Shown one piece after another: positions 53,792 through 63,469 of a stretch of 64,000 bases of DNA. A program made the translations under genes and the position numbers. This DNA comes from Finegoldia magna ATCC 29328. GTDB lineage: Bacteria; Bacillota; Clostridia; Tissierellales; Peptoniphilaceae. The notes beneath the pieces were generated by a model. That model was not told the DNA's origin and made no database searches. It saw only the letters and a list, made by a program, of their open reading frames with translations. Location of the stretch: assembly GCF_000010185.1 (NCBI RefSeq), contig NC_010376.1, positions 620,001-684,000 on the forward strand, written 5' to 3'. Each line of letters opens with the position of its first letter. The first letter of the stretch is position 1.

Positions 53792-54223
53792 ATGTTTATC
53801 AATGAATATTTTCATAATATAGACTCAAAAGGTCGCGTTATTATGCCTTCAAAATTTAGAGATGAAATAGGAGAAGAATTCTACATTACAAAAGGAATGG
53901 ACGAATGTCTTTTTGTATATCCTGTATCCGCTTTTATCCAAATGACCGAAAAGCTTAATAAGTTGTCATTGACTAGAAGACAAGCAAGAGCGTTTTCAAG
54001 GGTGTTTTTTTCAGGTGCTAGTAACCAAGAAATTGATAAGCAAGGAAGGTTTTTAATTCCTCAATCCTTGAGAAGCTATGCAGATATAAAAAAAGAAGTT
54101 GCAATTATTGGGGTATCCAATCGTATAGAAATATGGGATAAAGAGAAATGGGAACAATACTCTAATGATTCTTCACTAAACTATGACGATTTAGCAGATG
54201 GTTTAAATGATCTTGATTTGTAG
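53792..54223 (+). CDS. mraZ: Transcriptional regulator MraZ
   Basis: A 143-residue regulator of the division and cell wall cluster. The start is 53792 (MFINEYFHNIDSKGR), after GGAGGG; the GTG at 53780 would consume that site. Two AbrB-like repeats are visible: NIDSKGRVIMPSKFRDEIG near the N-terminus and EIDKQGRFLIPQSLRSYA near residue 80. MraZ forms ring-like octamers and 12-mers and represses its own operon. Confidence 0.93.
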   Translation: MFINEYFHNIDSKGRVIMPSKFRDEIGEEFYITKGMDECLFVYPVSAFIQMTEKLNKLSLTRRQARAFSRVFFSGASNQEIDKQGRFLIPQSLRSYADIKKEVAIIGVSNRIEIWDKEKWEQYSNDSSLNYDDLADGLNDLDL

Positions 54224-54230
54224 GTGAATT

Positions 54231-55169
54231 ATGGAATTCAAGCATGTGCCAATTTTATTAAATGAATGCATCGAAAATTTGAATATCAGAGACGGCAAGA
54301 TTTACGTGGATTGCACTGTTGGAGGAGCTGGACATTCCAGAGAAATTGCAAAAAGAATTGGTAATGGAAAGTTGATTTGCTTTGATCAAGACGAAGACGC
54401 ATTAAAAGTTGCGAAACAACGACTAGAAGAATTTGGAGATAAGATTATCTTCATAAAGGATAATTTCAAGAATATAAAAAATGATTTACATAACTTAGGC
54501 ATTGAAAAAGTCGATGGAATCCTAATGGATATAGGTGTTAGCTCGTATCAAATTGATGAAGATAGTAGAGGGTTTTCTTATATGCATGATGCTGATTTGG
54601 ATATGAGAATGGATCAATCCAATCCAATAAGTGCAAAAGATATTGTGAACACTTATTCAAAAGAAGACTTGGAAAATGTTATTTTCAAATATTCAGATGA
54701 AAAATGGGCCAAAAGAATTGCTGAATTTATATGTAATGCTAGAGAAACTAAACCAATTAATACTACTTTCGAATTAGTTGAGGTAATTGAAAAAGCGATT
54801 CCTAAAAAGGTTAGAATGAATCAAAAAGGCCACAGCGCTAAGAAAACTTTTCAAGCAATTAGAATTGAAGTTAACAAAGAATTAGATGTTTTGGAACAGG
54901 CTGTAGGAGATTCTATAGATTTATTGAATCCTGAAGGCAGAATTTGCATAATAACGTTTCATTCTTTGGAGGATAAAATTTGCAAAGATATTTTCAGACA
55001 AAGACAAAAAGGTTGTATATGTCCTCCCGAAATTCCAGTTTGTGTTTGTAATCATAAACCAGAAATTAAGATTATTACTAGAAAGCCGATAGAGCCTTCA
55101 AAAGAAGAATTGGAACAAAATTCTAGGGCTAGAAGCGCAAAATTAAGAGTAGCTGAAAAGATTATTTAA
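54231..55169 (+). CDS. rsmH: 16S rRNA (cytosine-1402-N4) methyltransferase RsmH
   Basis: A 312-residue SAM enzyme. HVPILLNECIENL opens the protein, VDCTVGGAGHSREI is the SAM-binding loop, and MDIGVSSYQID and LDMRMDQ form the catalytic region. QAIRIEVNKELDVLE, then ITFHSLEDKI, come near the C-terminus. It follows mraZ by seven bases, the usual order in dcw clusters. Confidence 0.95.
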   Translation: MEFKHVPILLNECIENLNIRDGKIYVDCTVGGAGHSREIAKRIGNGKLICFDQDEDALKVAKQRLEEFGDKIIFIKDNFKNIKNDLHNLGIEKVDGILMDIGVSSYQIDEDSRGFSYMHDADLDMRMDQSNPISAKDIVNTYSKEDLENVIFKYSDEKWAKRIAEFICNARETKPINTTFELVEVIEKAIPKKVRMNQKGHSAKKTFQAIRIEVNKELDVLEQAVGDSIDLLNPEGRICIITFHSLEDKICKDIFRQRQKGCICPPEIPVCVCNHKPEIKIITRKPIEPSKEELEQNSRARSAKLRVAEKII

Positions 55170-55204
55170 TTTGTAGATTATTTGACTGATAAATGGAGAC
55201 AAAA

Positions 55205-55594
55205 ATGGGTAACGCACAAAGAAAAATCGAAGTATTTCCACAATACGTAGAAAAAAAAGAATTAGAAATAAAGAAAATTGAACAAACAAAAAAATTAAAT
55301 AGACCAAGCAGAAAAACAAATCTTTTTTCTACATTTAATAAAGTAATGATTTGTGTGGTTATTTGTTTATCCATTTTGGTTATGAATCGTTATTCTAAGA
55401 TTCAAAGCATGTCTAGTGAATTAAAAGAAGTAAAAAATCAGGTAATGCTAATAGAAGGTAATCGAGATGTGATAAAATCTAGTATAGAAAGCAAATTAAC
55501 TAATAAAAACATTGAAGAAATAGCAAAAAATAATTTGGGTATGCAATTTCCTGAAAATGCTCAAATTATGTACTTAAAATTAGAGGAAAAATAA
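55205..55594 (+). CDS. ftsL: FtsL-like septum protein
   Basis: A 129-residue bitopic membrane protein. I start at 55205, five bases after GGAGA; the ATG at 55193 lies before that site. A basic cytoplasmic part (about 1-40), one membrane helix (about 47-66) and an outer coiled-coil (about 67-115) are seen. Sequence similarity is low, as usual for FtsL, so the call rests on topology and on its place between rsmH and the septal PBP. Confidence 0.8.
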   Translation: MGNAQRKIEVFPQYVEKKELEIKKIEQTKKLNRPSRKTNLFSTFNKVMICVVICLSILVMNRYSKIQSMSSELKEVKNQVMLIEGNRDVIKSSIESKLTNKNIEEIAKNNLGMQFPENAQIMYLKLEEK

Positions 55595-57813
55595 TGAGAA
55601 GGCGCAATTTAAGCAAAGGAAAAATTAATAAAAATTTCAATAAAAACTACAATTCTCGTATTGTAGTTTTATTTTGTATATTGACATTTATTGTTCTACT
55701 AATAGTAGGGAAGTTGATTTATTTACAATTAACTCCGGCTGGAGATAAATATCGAAAATTATCTGCAAAACAAAGTACCAATACTATTAATATTGACGCT
55801 GAAAGAGGAAAAATATTGGATACAAATGGTGAAACGTTGGCTGATAATGTCGTATCAAATAATTTGTATGTGAATGCTACTTATTTAAATGATCAAGCAA
55901 AATCTAATTTAGTAGATTCATTAAGCAAAAGTTTAAGTATGAAACCAGAAGAGTTAAGAAAAATTCTAGAAAAAAAGAAAACTGTTTTGGTTAAGCCTTC
56001 GTTATCTAAATCGGAAATAGATAATATAAAAAAATTGCCTATTAGTAACCAGAAATTCATCAGTGTTGTATCTGAAAAAAAGAGATATTATCCAAATAAA
56101 GAAATGTTATCTCAGGTTTTAGGATTTACTAATGTGAATAATGATGGAGTAGTAGGCTTGGAAAGCTTTTATAATTCTAAATTAAAAGGCAAACCTGGTA
56201 AAAGAATTCTAAATAGCTCTGTAAATCGATCGATAGATTTATCAGATGACAGCTCTGTCATTATAAATCCAGAAAATGGATATGATTTAAAAACAACCAT
56301 AGATATTACTATCCAAGGTTTTGTAGAAGATAGTTTGAAGGATATCGAGAATAATTTCAAACCAAAATCCGCAACAATTATTGTTATGAATCCAAATAAT
56401 GGGGACGTTTTGGGAATGGGATCTTATCCTAATTTTAATCCAAATGACCCTAAAAAACCGCTTTTAAAAGAACAATTAGATGAATTAAATGATTTGAAAA
56501 AAGAAAATGACGAAGATAAAATCAGTAAATTTTATTTTAATATGTGGGAAAATAAGGCAACTTCATGGACTTATGAGCCAGGAAGCGTATTTAAAACAAT
56601 AACAAGTGCAGCTGCAACTGAAGAGCACACAGCAACACAACATTCACATTATTTTTGTAATGGGTTTATTAGAGATATTCCCGGTGTTGTTATAAGGTGT
56701 GAAAGATACTGGAATCCACATGGAGACGAAACATTCCAGGAAGCCTTCAATAACTCTTGCAATATTGCTTATGTACACATCGGTAGAGATTTAGGGAAAG
56801 CAAATATGCAAAAATACGTAAATGGGTTTGGATTTAATCAAAAAACAGATATTGATTTGCCGGCAGAAGAATTGGGGATAGCTCCAAAAAGTGTAAAAGA
56901 TATTGATGCCGCTAGACTTGCTACACTTTCTTACGGCCATGGAATATCAGCGACACCCATTCAAATGTTGACCGCTCTAAATTCGATTGTAAATGGTGGT
57001 ATGTTAATAGAACCTCATGTAGCGAAGGAATTTATATCAAAAGATACAAAAAAGGTAGAAAAAGTTCAATCAAAAGTCAAAAGACAAATAATTTCAGCAC
57101 AAACTTCTAAGCAAATTAACAAAATGTTGCAAGGAGTTGTCGATGATGGAAGTGGTAAAAAGGCTGCAATACAAGGATTTGGAATTGGTGGTAAAACTGG
57201 AACGAGTATAAAAATTGAAGATGGTAAATACACTGATAGTAAAACTACTGCATCTTTTTTCGGTTCTTTTCCAACAGATCATCCAGAATACACAGTTTTG
57301 GTTGTAGTAGACGAGCCTCAAAGAAAAAATGGAGGAAGTGCAGTATGCGCGCCTTCCGCAGGCAAGATTTTTTCTAAGATAATTGAATACAAAAGAATGA
57401 ACAAGACTAGATTAGATTCTGACGATTCAGATAAAATTACTGTTCCTGAATTAGAGGGACTTACATTAAAGTTAGCTGTTGATAAGTTAAATTCATTAGG
57501 GTTAAAATCTAAAGTTACAAATTCAGATTCAAATTTGAATTCAATTGTAACATCACAAGAAACAGAAGCTTATTCTAAAGTGAATAAGGGAGATATTATT
57601 GAGCTCACAACAGGAAGTGTTGAAGACTCATTAATTAGAATTCCAGAGATAGTAGGATTCACAGTTGAAGATGCGGTGGATACATTAAAAAAATACGGAA
57701 TTAATAATATTGAAATTAAAAATGGTAAAAAAGGGAAAGTAGTCAAAACTGATCCTGAAGAAAACAAATTGATTGATCCAAAATCTTATATTAAAATTTA
57801 TACTGAACAATAA
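55594..57813 (+). CDS. Septal class B penicillin-binding protein with two PASTA domains
   Basis: A 739-residue transpeptidase for septal peptidoglycan. A membrane helix (about 22-44) precedes the dimerisation domain (about 65-220). The catalytic residues are S331 in GSVFK, S388 and N390 in NSCNIAY, and K534 in GGKTGTS. Two PASTA domains follow (about 612-672 and 685-739). This is the FtsI/SpoVD/Pbp2x architecture; with no spore genes seen, a division role is likelier. It overlaps the ftsL stop. Confidence 0.92.
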   Translation: MRRRNLSKGKINKNFNKNYNSRIVVLFCILTFIVLLIVGKLIYLQLTPAGDKYRKLSAKQSTNTINIDAERGKILDTNGETLADNVVSNNLYVNATYLNDQAKSNLVDSLSKSLSMKPEELRKILEKKKTVLVKPSLSKSEIDNIKKLPISNQKFISVVSEKKRYYPNKEMLSQVLGFTNVNNDGVVGLESFYNSKLKGKPGKRILNSSVNRSIDLSDDSSVIINPENGYDLKTTIDITIQGFVEDSLKDIENNFKPKSATIIVMNPNNGDVLGMGSYPNFNPNDPKKPLLKEQLDELNDLKKENDEDKISKFYFNMWENKATSWTYEPGSVFKTITSAAATEEHTATQHSHYFCNGFIRDIPGVVIRCERYWNPHGDETFQEAFNNSCNIAYVHIGRDLGKANMQKYVNGFGFNQKTDIDLPAEELGIAPKSVKDIDAARLATLSYGHGISATPIQMLTALNSIVNGGMLIEPHVAKEFISKDTKKVEKVQSKVKRQIISAQTSKQINKMLQGVVDDGSGKKAAIQGFGIGGKTGTSIKIEDGKYTDSKTTASFFGSFPTDHPEYTVLVVVDEPQRKNGGSAVCAPSAGKIFSKIIEYKRMNKTRLDSDDSDKITVPELEGLTLKLAVDKLNSLGLKSKVTNSDSNLNSIVTSQETEAYSKVNKGDIIELTTGSVEDSLIRIPEIVGFTVEDAVDTLKKYGINNIEIKNGKKGKVVKTDPEENKLIDPKSYIKIYTEQ

Positions 57814-57840
57814 AAAACACTGAATAATAAAATTCTCGTG

Positions 57841-57849
57841 TGGTATAAT
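57841..57849 (+). promoter_or_regulatory. Extended -10 element before mraY
   Basis: TGGTATAAT is an exact extended -10 in the 95-base gap between the PBP gene and mraY. It could give mraY and the genes after it an extra internal promoter; no good -35 is visible. Confidence 0.45.
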
Positions 57850-57908
57850 AATTACTTATGAGGTATAAAATTGGACATAATTTGTGTTCATAATTTAAGG
57901 AGATAAAT

Positions 57909-58871
57909 ATGAATTTTAAAAGCGAAATTTTAATGTCGATGTTATTAGCGATTATAATTTCATTGATATTGGGAAAGTTTATAATCAAGATTTTGAGAAA
58001 AAAACATATTGGTCAAGAAATCAGAGATGATGGGCCCAAATCACATTATTCAAAAGCCGGTACACCGACTATGGGAGGTATTATATTTATAATATCTACA
58101 TTGATTACTGTGATTGTATTCAGATTGTTTAATAGCGAAGTTTTATTGGCGATTTATGGAATGATTGCTTTTGGAGCAATTGGTTTTATAGATGACTTTA
58201 TGAAATTAGTAATGAAGCGTTCATTGGGATTAAACGAAAAACAAAAACTTGTATTGCAACTTTTGTTTTCTGTTATTGCTTGCTTCTTAATTAAACAAGT
58301 AAATCCTAACTTTACAAAACAAGTTATTCCATTTTTCCATAAAACAGTAGATTTTGGTTTAATAACTTACCCATTCTTGATTTTCGTGATGATGGGAACA
58401 TCTAATGCTACTAATCTTACTGATGGATTAGATGGACTTGCAACTTCTGTTTCAATTCCAGTATTCATATCTACAAGTATTATAATGTACAACTTGAATT
58501 CTACGGCCAGCATATTCAGTATTATATTTGCAGGAAGTCTGTTGGGATTTTTAGTGTACAATTCAAACCCAGCAAAAGTATTTATGGGAGATACTGGATC
58601 AATGGCTATTGGCGGAGCATTAGTAATGATTATGGCTATGTACGGATTGAGTTTGTATTTAATTATTTTAGGATTTGTTTACATGATTGAAGTATTGTCA
58701 GTAATTATTCAAATGACAAGCTACAAATTACGAAACAAAAAAAGAGTATTTTTGATGAGTCCAATACATCATCATTATGAATTAAAGGGATATAAAGAAC
58801 AAAAAATAGTATCAACTTTTATGGTTGTATCAGTAATTACAAGTTTAATTACATTATTAGATATATTGTAG
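57909..58871 (+). CDS. mraY: Phospho-MurNAc-pentapeptide translocase MraY
   Basis: A 320-residue enzyme with about ten membrane helices. It makes lipid I from UDP-MurNAc-pentapeptide and undecaprenyl phosphate. Catalytic motifs include IGFIDDFMKL, NLTDGLDGLA, MGDTGSMAIGG and SPIHHHYELKG. GGAG precedes the start. The murE and murF genes that often lie before mraY are absent here. Confidence 0.95.
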   Translation: MNFKSEILMSMLLAIIISLILGKFIIKILRKKHIGQEIRDDGPKSHYSKAGTPTMGGIIFIISTLITVIVFRLFNSEVLLAIYGMIAFGAIGFIDDFMKLVMKRSLGLNEKQKLVLQLLFSVIACFLIKQVNPNFTKQVIPFFHKTVDFGLITYPFLIFVMMGTSNATNLTDGLDGLATSVSIPVFISTSIIMYNLNSTASIFSIIFAGSLLGFLVYNSNPAKVFMGDTGSMAIGGALVMIMAMYGLSLYLIILGFVYMIEVLSVIIQMTSYKLRNKKRVFLMSPIHHHYELKGYKEQKIVSTFMVVSVITSLITLLDIL

Positions 58872-58878
58872 GTGAAAT

Positions 58879-60204
58879 ATGAAGAAAATATTAGTATTTG
58901 GATTAGCAAGAACCGGAATATCAGCTCTAAAAACATTAAAATTAAAAGGATATAATTTAGGAGCAATCGATGATAATATTGACGAAGAAAAAACAAAAAT
59001 ATTAAATGAATTAGACGTTCAAATAGAATCTATAGATACTATTGATAAGTACGATATTATTTTAAAAAGTCCTGGCATTAGAATGGATAATCCTGTAATA
59101 TTAAAGGCTAATGAATTAAATATCGAAGTTGTTAGCGATTTGGAATTGGCACAAAGAATTTTTGGAGATATTAAAATTGTAGCTATTACTGGTACAAATG
59201 GCAAAACAACAACAACTTCATTGATGACAAAAATGTTGAATGATTCAGGTAGAAAAGCAATTTCAATAGGTAATATAGGAGTAGGTATGTTGTGGGAAAT
59301 CTACAACAGCGATAAGGACACATATTTTGTTATTGAATGCTCGAGCTTCCAACTAGAAAGCACAAAAAATTTCAAACCACAATATTCATGCATAATCAAT
59401 ATTACTCCAGATCATATTGATTGGCATGGGAGTATGCAAAATTATGTAAATGCAAAAAAGAATGTACTAAAAAATCAAGACGAAAATTGCTACACTGTAC
59501 TTAATGCAGATGACGAATACTATGAAGAATGCAAAAAATTTACAAAAGCAAATGTATACGATATTTCTACATCAAAAAATGTTAAAAGAGGCTCATTCAT
59601 AAAAGATAATTCTATATATTTTTCTGATTCAGATTGCGATAAAATCATTGATTTAAAAGATGTTAAATTAATAGGCTATCATAATTATCAAAATGTTTTA
59701 TTCTGCGTTACTTTAGCAAAATTGATAGGAATAAATGATGATAGTATTAGAGAAACTTTAATGAGCTTTTCTGGAGTAGAACACAGATTGGAATTTGTAA
59801 GAGATTTGTCTGGAGTAAAATACTACAACGATTCTAAGGGAACAAATGTAGATGCAAGTGTTAAGGCAATAGAATCTTTTGATAAAAATGTTATTATACT
59901 GGCCGGTGGATATGACAAAAAAGTTAGCCTGGATAATTTTTTCATAGCTGGTAAAGATAAATTTAAAGCTTTGATTTTAATGGGACAAACTAGAGATTTG
60001 TTCGAACAAAAAGCTAAAGAATATGGATTTAAGCATATCTATTTGGTAGATGATATGAAACAAGCAGTAACTCAAGCTAACAAAATAGCTGAAAGTGGAG
60101 ATGTCGTTCTACTTTCTCCAGCTAGTGCAAGTTGGGGAATGTATAATAACTATGAAGAAAGAGGAAACGAATTTAAAGATTTAGTAAATAATTTGCGAGG
60201 ATAG
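58879..60204 (+). CDS. murD: UDP-MurNAc-L-Ala D-Glu ligase MurD
   Basis: A 441-residue cytoplasmic ligase. It starts with VFGLARTGISALKTL, the UDP-binding fold. The ATP loop is AITGTNGKTTTTSL (about 103-116). ECSSFQLESTKNF, then NITPDHIDWHGSM, come next, and the C-terminal domain has YYNDSKGTNVDASVKAI. It follows mraY by seven bases. Confidence 0.94.
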   Translation: MKKILVFGLARTGISALKTLKLKGYNLGAIDDNIDEEKTKILNELDVQIESIDTIDKYDIILKSPGIRMDNPVILKANELNIEVVSDLELAQRIFGDIKIVAITGTNGKTTTTSLMTKMLNDSGRKAISIGNIGVGMLWEIYNSDKDTYFVIECSSFQLESTKNFKPQYSCIINITPDHIDWHGSMQNYVNAKKNVLKNQDENCYTVLNADDEYYEECKKFTKANVYDISTSKNVKRGSFIKDNSIYFSDSDCDKIIDLKDVKLIGYHNYQNVLFCVTLAKLIGINDDSIRETLMSFSGVEHRLEFVRDLSGVKYYNDSKGTNVDASVKAIESFDKNVIILAGGYDKKVSLDNFFIAGKDKFKALILMGQTRDLFEQKAKEYGFKHIYLVDDMKQAVTQANKIAESGDVVLLSPASASWGMYNNYEERGNEFKDLVNNLRG

Positions 60205-60208
60205 AGGC

Positions 60209-61318
60209 ATGAAACTTTCAAAAGATGGGAAGGCTTTATTGTATATAACAGTTTTCCTGACAATTTTTGGAATAATTATGGTACTAAGTTCAAGCTGGCC
60301 AACAGCTGTAAGTGAACACAGAGCATGGTACTACTATGGGCTAAGACAGGGTATTTTTGCTCTTCTTGGATTTGTTTTCATGCAGTTTACTGGTGTTTAT
60401 GACAATGAGAATTACAAAAAAAATGCATTGTGGATTTTTTTAATCGCTCTCATTTTGTGTGCATTAGTATTTACACCTTTAGGTAAAGAAATAAACTACG
60501 CAAAACGATGGATTAAGATTAAATCATTTAGTTTCATGCCATCGGATATTCTTAAATTTGCATCAATTAACCTTGCCGCAGCAATAGTATCTCAAAAAAT
60601 AAATAAAATTAAAACCTTTAATGAAGGTTTTTTAAGAATGATTTTCTTAGTTGCAGTATCAGGTGGAATTGTATTTATGCAACCTGACTTATCAACGGCA
60701 ATTGTAATCATAGGAAGTGTATTTTGCGTATTTATGGTGAGTGGTTTGAATGTTAGATACATTGTGTCCACTTTATTAACAACACTGGTTTTCGGATATA
60801 TAGCTATTTTCAAAGTAAAAATAGGTTATAGTAGAATTGACAGAATTATAGCTTTTGTTGATCCATTGGGCAATTTAGAAGATGAAGGATGGCAATTATC
60901 ACAATCATTAGCAGCTGTGTCTAATGGCAGTTTTCTCGGTAGCGGATTGGGCATGAGTAAACAAAAATTTTTGTATCTATCGCAAGCTCATAACGACTTT
61001 ATCTTCGCAATTATTTGTGAAGAATTTGGGTTTCTAGGAGCGCTGATTTTAATTATAGCTTATTTTGCATTCTTAGTTTGTGGAATTAGAATTGCAATGA
61101 AAACAAAATATATTTATTCAAAGTTATTGGTTTCTGGAATACTTTTTGTAATCGGAATACAAGCTTATGTTAACATGACAGTAGTTACAGGATTAATTCC
61201 TCCAACAGGATTGACCTTACCATTTATTTCTTATGGTGGAACGTCTTTGATGATTATGTTGGGTTTGGTTGGAATAATCTTAAATGTAGACAGGAACAAT
61301 GAAGAGGAGAGAAAATGA
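60209..61318 (+). CDS. ftsW: FtsW/RodA-family glycosyltransferase FtsW
   Basis: A 369-residue SEDS polymerase with about ten membrane helices. It polymerises lipid II at the septum with the class B PBP of the same cluster. QPDLSTAIVIIGSVF, the catalytic-loop region LSQSLAAVSNGSFLGSGLGMSKQKF, HNDFIFAIICEEFGF, and the C-terminal PPTGLTLPFISYGGTSL are characteristic. The position between murD and murG makes FtsW likelier than RodA. Confidence 0.92.
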   Translation: MKLSKDGKALLYITVFLTIFGIIMVLSSSWPTAVSEHRAWYYYGLRQGIFALLGFVFMQFTGVYDNENYKKNALWIFLIALILCALVFTPLGKEINYAKRWIKIKSFSFMPSDILKFASINLAAAIVSQKINKIKTFNEGFLRMIFLVAVSGGIVFMQPDLSTAIVIIGSVFCVFMVSGLNVRYIVSTLLTTLVFGYIAIFKVKIGYSRIDRIIAFVDPLGNLEDEGWQLSQSLAAVSNGSFLGSGLGMSKQKFLYLSQAHNDFIFAIICEEFGFLGALILIIAYFAFLVCGIRIAMKTKYIYSKLLVSGILFVIGIQAYVNMTVVTGLIPPTGLTLPFISYGGTSLMIMLGLVGIILNVDRNNEEERK

Positions 61319-62427
61319 ATATCATAGTATCTGGCGGTGGAACTGGTGGACATATATATCCAGCAATTTCATTAATAGAAGAATTAAAGAAAAGAGATAA
61401 GGATAATAAAATCCTATATGTAGGCACCGAAAAGGGATTGGAAAGTAGCATTGTACCAAAACTAGGAATAGATTTTAAAACTATACATGTGAGAGGAATT
61501 CCTAGAAAAATAAATGCGAATTCTTTTAAAGCTTTGAAAGAATTATTTCAAGGATTAAGAGAAGCAAATAAAATCCTCAAAGAATTCAAACCAGATCTTG
61601 TCATAGGAACTGGTGGATATGTGAGTGGACCTATATTATACAAAGCCACTAAAACTAAAGCAAAGGTAGCTTTTCATGAGCAAAATAGTTTTCCGGGAAT
61701 AACGAATAGAATTCTATCTAGATATGTTGATAAATATTTTGTGACATTTAAAGAATCGATTAAATATTTCAAAAATCAAGATAAAGCTGTCGTAACAGGA
61801 AATCCAATTAGAAATAGATTTACTGATATTGAAAAAAACAAAAAATCTGCGCTCGAACAATACGATATTTCAGAAAATAAAAAGGTTGTATTTATTTTTG
61901 GCGGTTCAAATGGTTCTGAAATATTAAACAAAGCAACATTGAATATGATTGAAAAAATATCTAATCAAGATAAATTCGAAATAGTTTTAGCTACAGGTAA
62001 GTTGAACTACGATGAATTTATACAACAATCAGGGAAAGAAATTAAAAATTTACACGTTTACCCATATATCGATGATATAGATAAAGCTTATGCAGTATCT
62101 GATTTAATAGTGACAAGTAGTGGAGCTATAACATTAGCTGAATTATCTTTCCTGGGAAAAGCATCTATACTCGTTCCAAAAGCATATACAACTGAAAATC
62201 ATCAAGAGCATAACGCCAGAGCTTTTGAAAAAAATGGAGCAAGTAAAGTAATATTAGAAAAAGATTTGAACTCTGATACATTGTTTGATCAAATTAACGA
62301 AATATTAAGTGATGATAATTTATTAAATGAACTTTCAGAAAACTCTAAGAAAATGTCATATCCAACTGCTTGTAAAGATATCGTAGATGAACTTTACAGA
62401 TTGGTAGAACAAGATGAAAAAGCTTAG
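61315..62427 (+). CDS. murG: Lipid II synthase MurG
   Basis: A 370-residue peripheral glycosyltransferase that adds GlcNAc to lipid I. It starts with IIVSGGGTGGHIYPAISL, the lipid-contacting loop. VIGTGGYVSGPILY, HEQNSFPGITNRIL, and IFGGSNGSEILNK for the donor site follow, and SSGAITLAELSFLGKASILVP is near the C-terminus. Its ATG overlaps the ftsW stop. Confidence 0.95.
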   Translation: MNIIVSGGGTGGHIYPAISLIEELKKRDKDNKILYVGTEKGLESSIVPKLGIDFKTIHVRGIPRKINANSFKALKELFQGLREANKILKEFKPDLVIGTGGYVSGPILYKATKTKAKVAFHEQNSFPGITNRILSRYVDKYFVTFKESIKYFKNQDKAVVTGNPIRNRFTDIEKNKKSALEQYDISENKKVVFIFGGSNGSEILNKATLNMIEKISNQDKFEIVLATGKLNYDEFIQQSGKEIKNLHVYPYIDDIDKAYAVSDLIVTSSGAITLAELSFLGKASILVPKAYTTENHQEHNARAFEKNGASKVILEKDLNSDTLFDQINEILSDDNLLNELSENSKKMSYPTACKDIVDELYRLVEQDEKA

Positions 62428-63136
62428 AACGGTTATTATTGTCGCAATATCACTATTGATTGCGCTGATAGTGTATTTATGTGCTACAATTGACTATTTT
62501 TCAATAAAAACAATAAAGGTTAAAAACAATAAAATAGTAAAATTATCTGAAATAAAAAATTATGCTAATTACTCATTAGGAGAAAATATTTTTAGATTTA
62601 ACAAGAATAAATTACAAACTAAAATTAGTAAAGATATTTATATTAGAAGTGCGAATATCAAGAAAATTTATCCGAATACCATAGAAGTAACAGTAGAAGA
62701 AACGAAAGATATTTGTTATTTTGAAATTGGAAAGGATAAGTTTTTTGTAGATTCTGATTTTAATGTGGTAAAGAACAAAGATAGAATTGATTATTCTAAG
62801 ATTGTTAAGATAGTTGGAGCAAATGAAAATTTGTCGAAAATAAATAATTTAGAATCAGATGAAAAGTTTTACGAATTTTTGAAGAATCTTTTTTCTCATA
62901 AAGTTTTAAATCAATTAACTGAAATTAATGTTTACAATGCAAGTGATATAACTTTGCTTACAAAAAATGAAATAAGCGTGTTTTTTGGAGATTTAAATGA
63001 TTCAGAAAAGAAATCTAATAATATTTCAAAAATTTTGAATGAAATTAGTACTAAAAGTATAAACACAAAAATAGTAGATACTAAAGATCCTAAAAAACCA
63101 TTTTTGATAAAAGAAAATGCAGAACAAAGTGAGTAA
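62414..63136 (+). CDS. ftsQ: FtsQ/DivIB-type septum protein
   Basis: A 240-residue bitopic protein. A membrane helix (about 5-24) is followed by a POTRA domain (about 30-98: YFSIKTIKVKNNKIVKLSEI to YPNTIEVTVEET) and a beta domain (about 100-220). It connects FtsL and the septal synthases. It overlaps murG by 14 bases. No murC or murB lies before it and no ftsA after it. Confidence 0.88.
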   Translation: MKKLRTVIIVAISLLIALIVYLCATIDYFSIKTIKVKNNKIVKLSEIKNYANYSLGENIFRFNKNKLQTKISKDIYIRSANIKKIYPNTIEVTVEETKDICYFEIGKDKFFVDSDFNVVKNKDRIDYSKIVKIVGANENLSKINNLESDEKFYEFLKNLFSHKVLNQLTEINVYNASDITLLTKNEISVFFGDLNDSEKKSNNISKILNEISTKSINTKIVDTKDPKKPFLIKENAEQSE

Positions 63137-63469
63137 ATACAGTTTCTGTAAATCATCGTAAAGAAATAAAGCAAGATACACATTGAAAATAAGGTGTATT
63201 TATAATACATTAAAGAAAAACATGATACAAAACTGGAAACATTATCAAATTATTACAAGCGTCGCCAAAAGGATACAAAGCAATAATAATACAAAATAGA
63301 AATGCTAGATACAAACAACAAAAAAGAAATTTTAGAAAAATTATACTATAGATACAACAACGCTACAGTGTGAGACAAAAGCAGGTTTTTAACAAAAAAA
63401 CGTTGAACTTGTAGTATAATTAAATCATAGAGATTGAAATAAATTTTAATTACGAATTAGGAGGATGTT
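63137..63469. other. 333-base gap between ftsQ and ftsZ
   Basis: No recognisable gene. The plus strand is A-rich and T-poor. GATACA occurs five times at 63175, 63224, 63272, 63308 and 63351. A weak hairpin (ATACAC / GTGTAT, near 63176-63204) is followed by TTATAAT. The largest start-to-stop frames I checked encode about 25 residues and lack ribosome-binding sites. A -10-like TATAAT (63415-63420) lies 50 bases before ftsZ. Confidence 0.6.

Noticed and set aside
57858-57893. An 11-codon frame between the PBP gene and mraY
   Set aside because: No ribosome-binding site and too short to judge.
63303-63374. A 23-codon frame in the ftsQ-ftsZ gap with a protein-like composition
   Set aside because: No ribosome-binding site precedes the ATG, and the length is within chance for this base composition.
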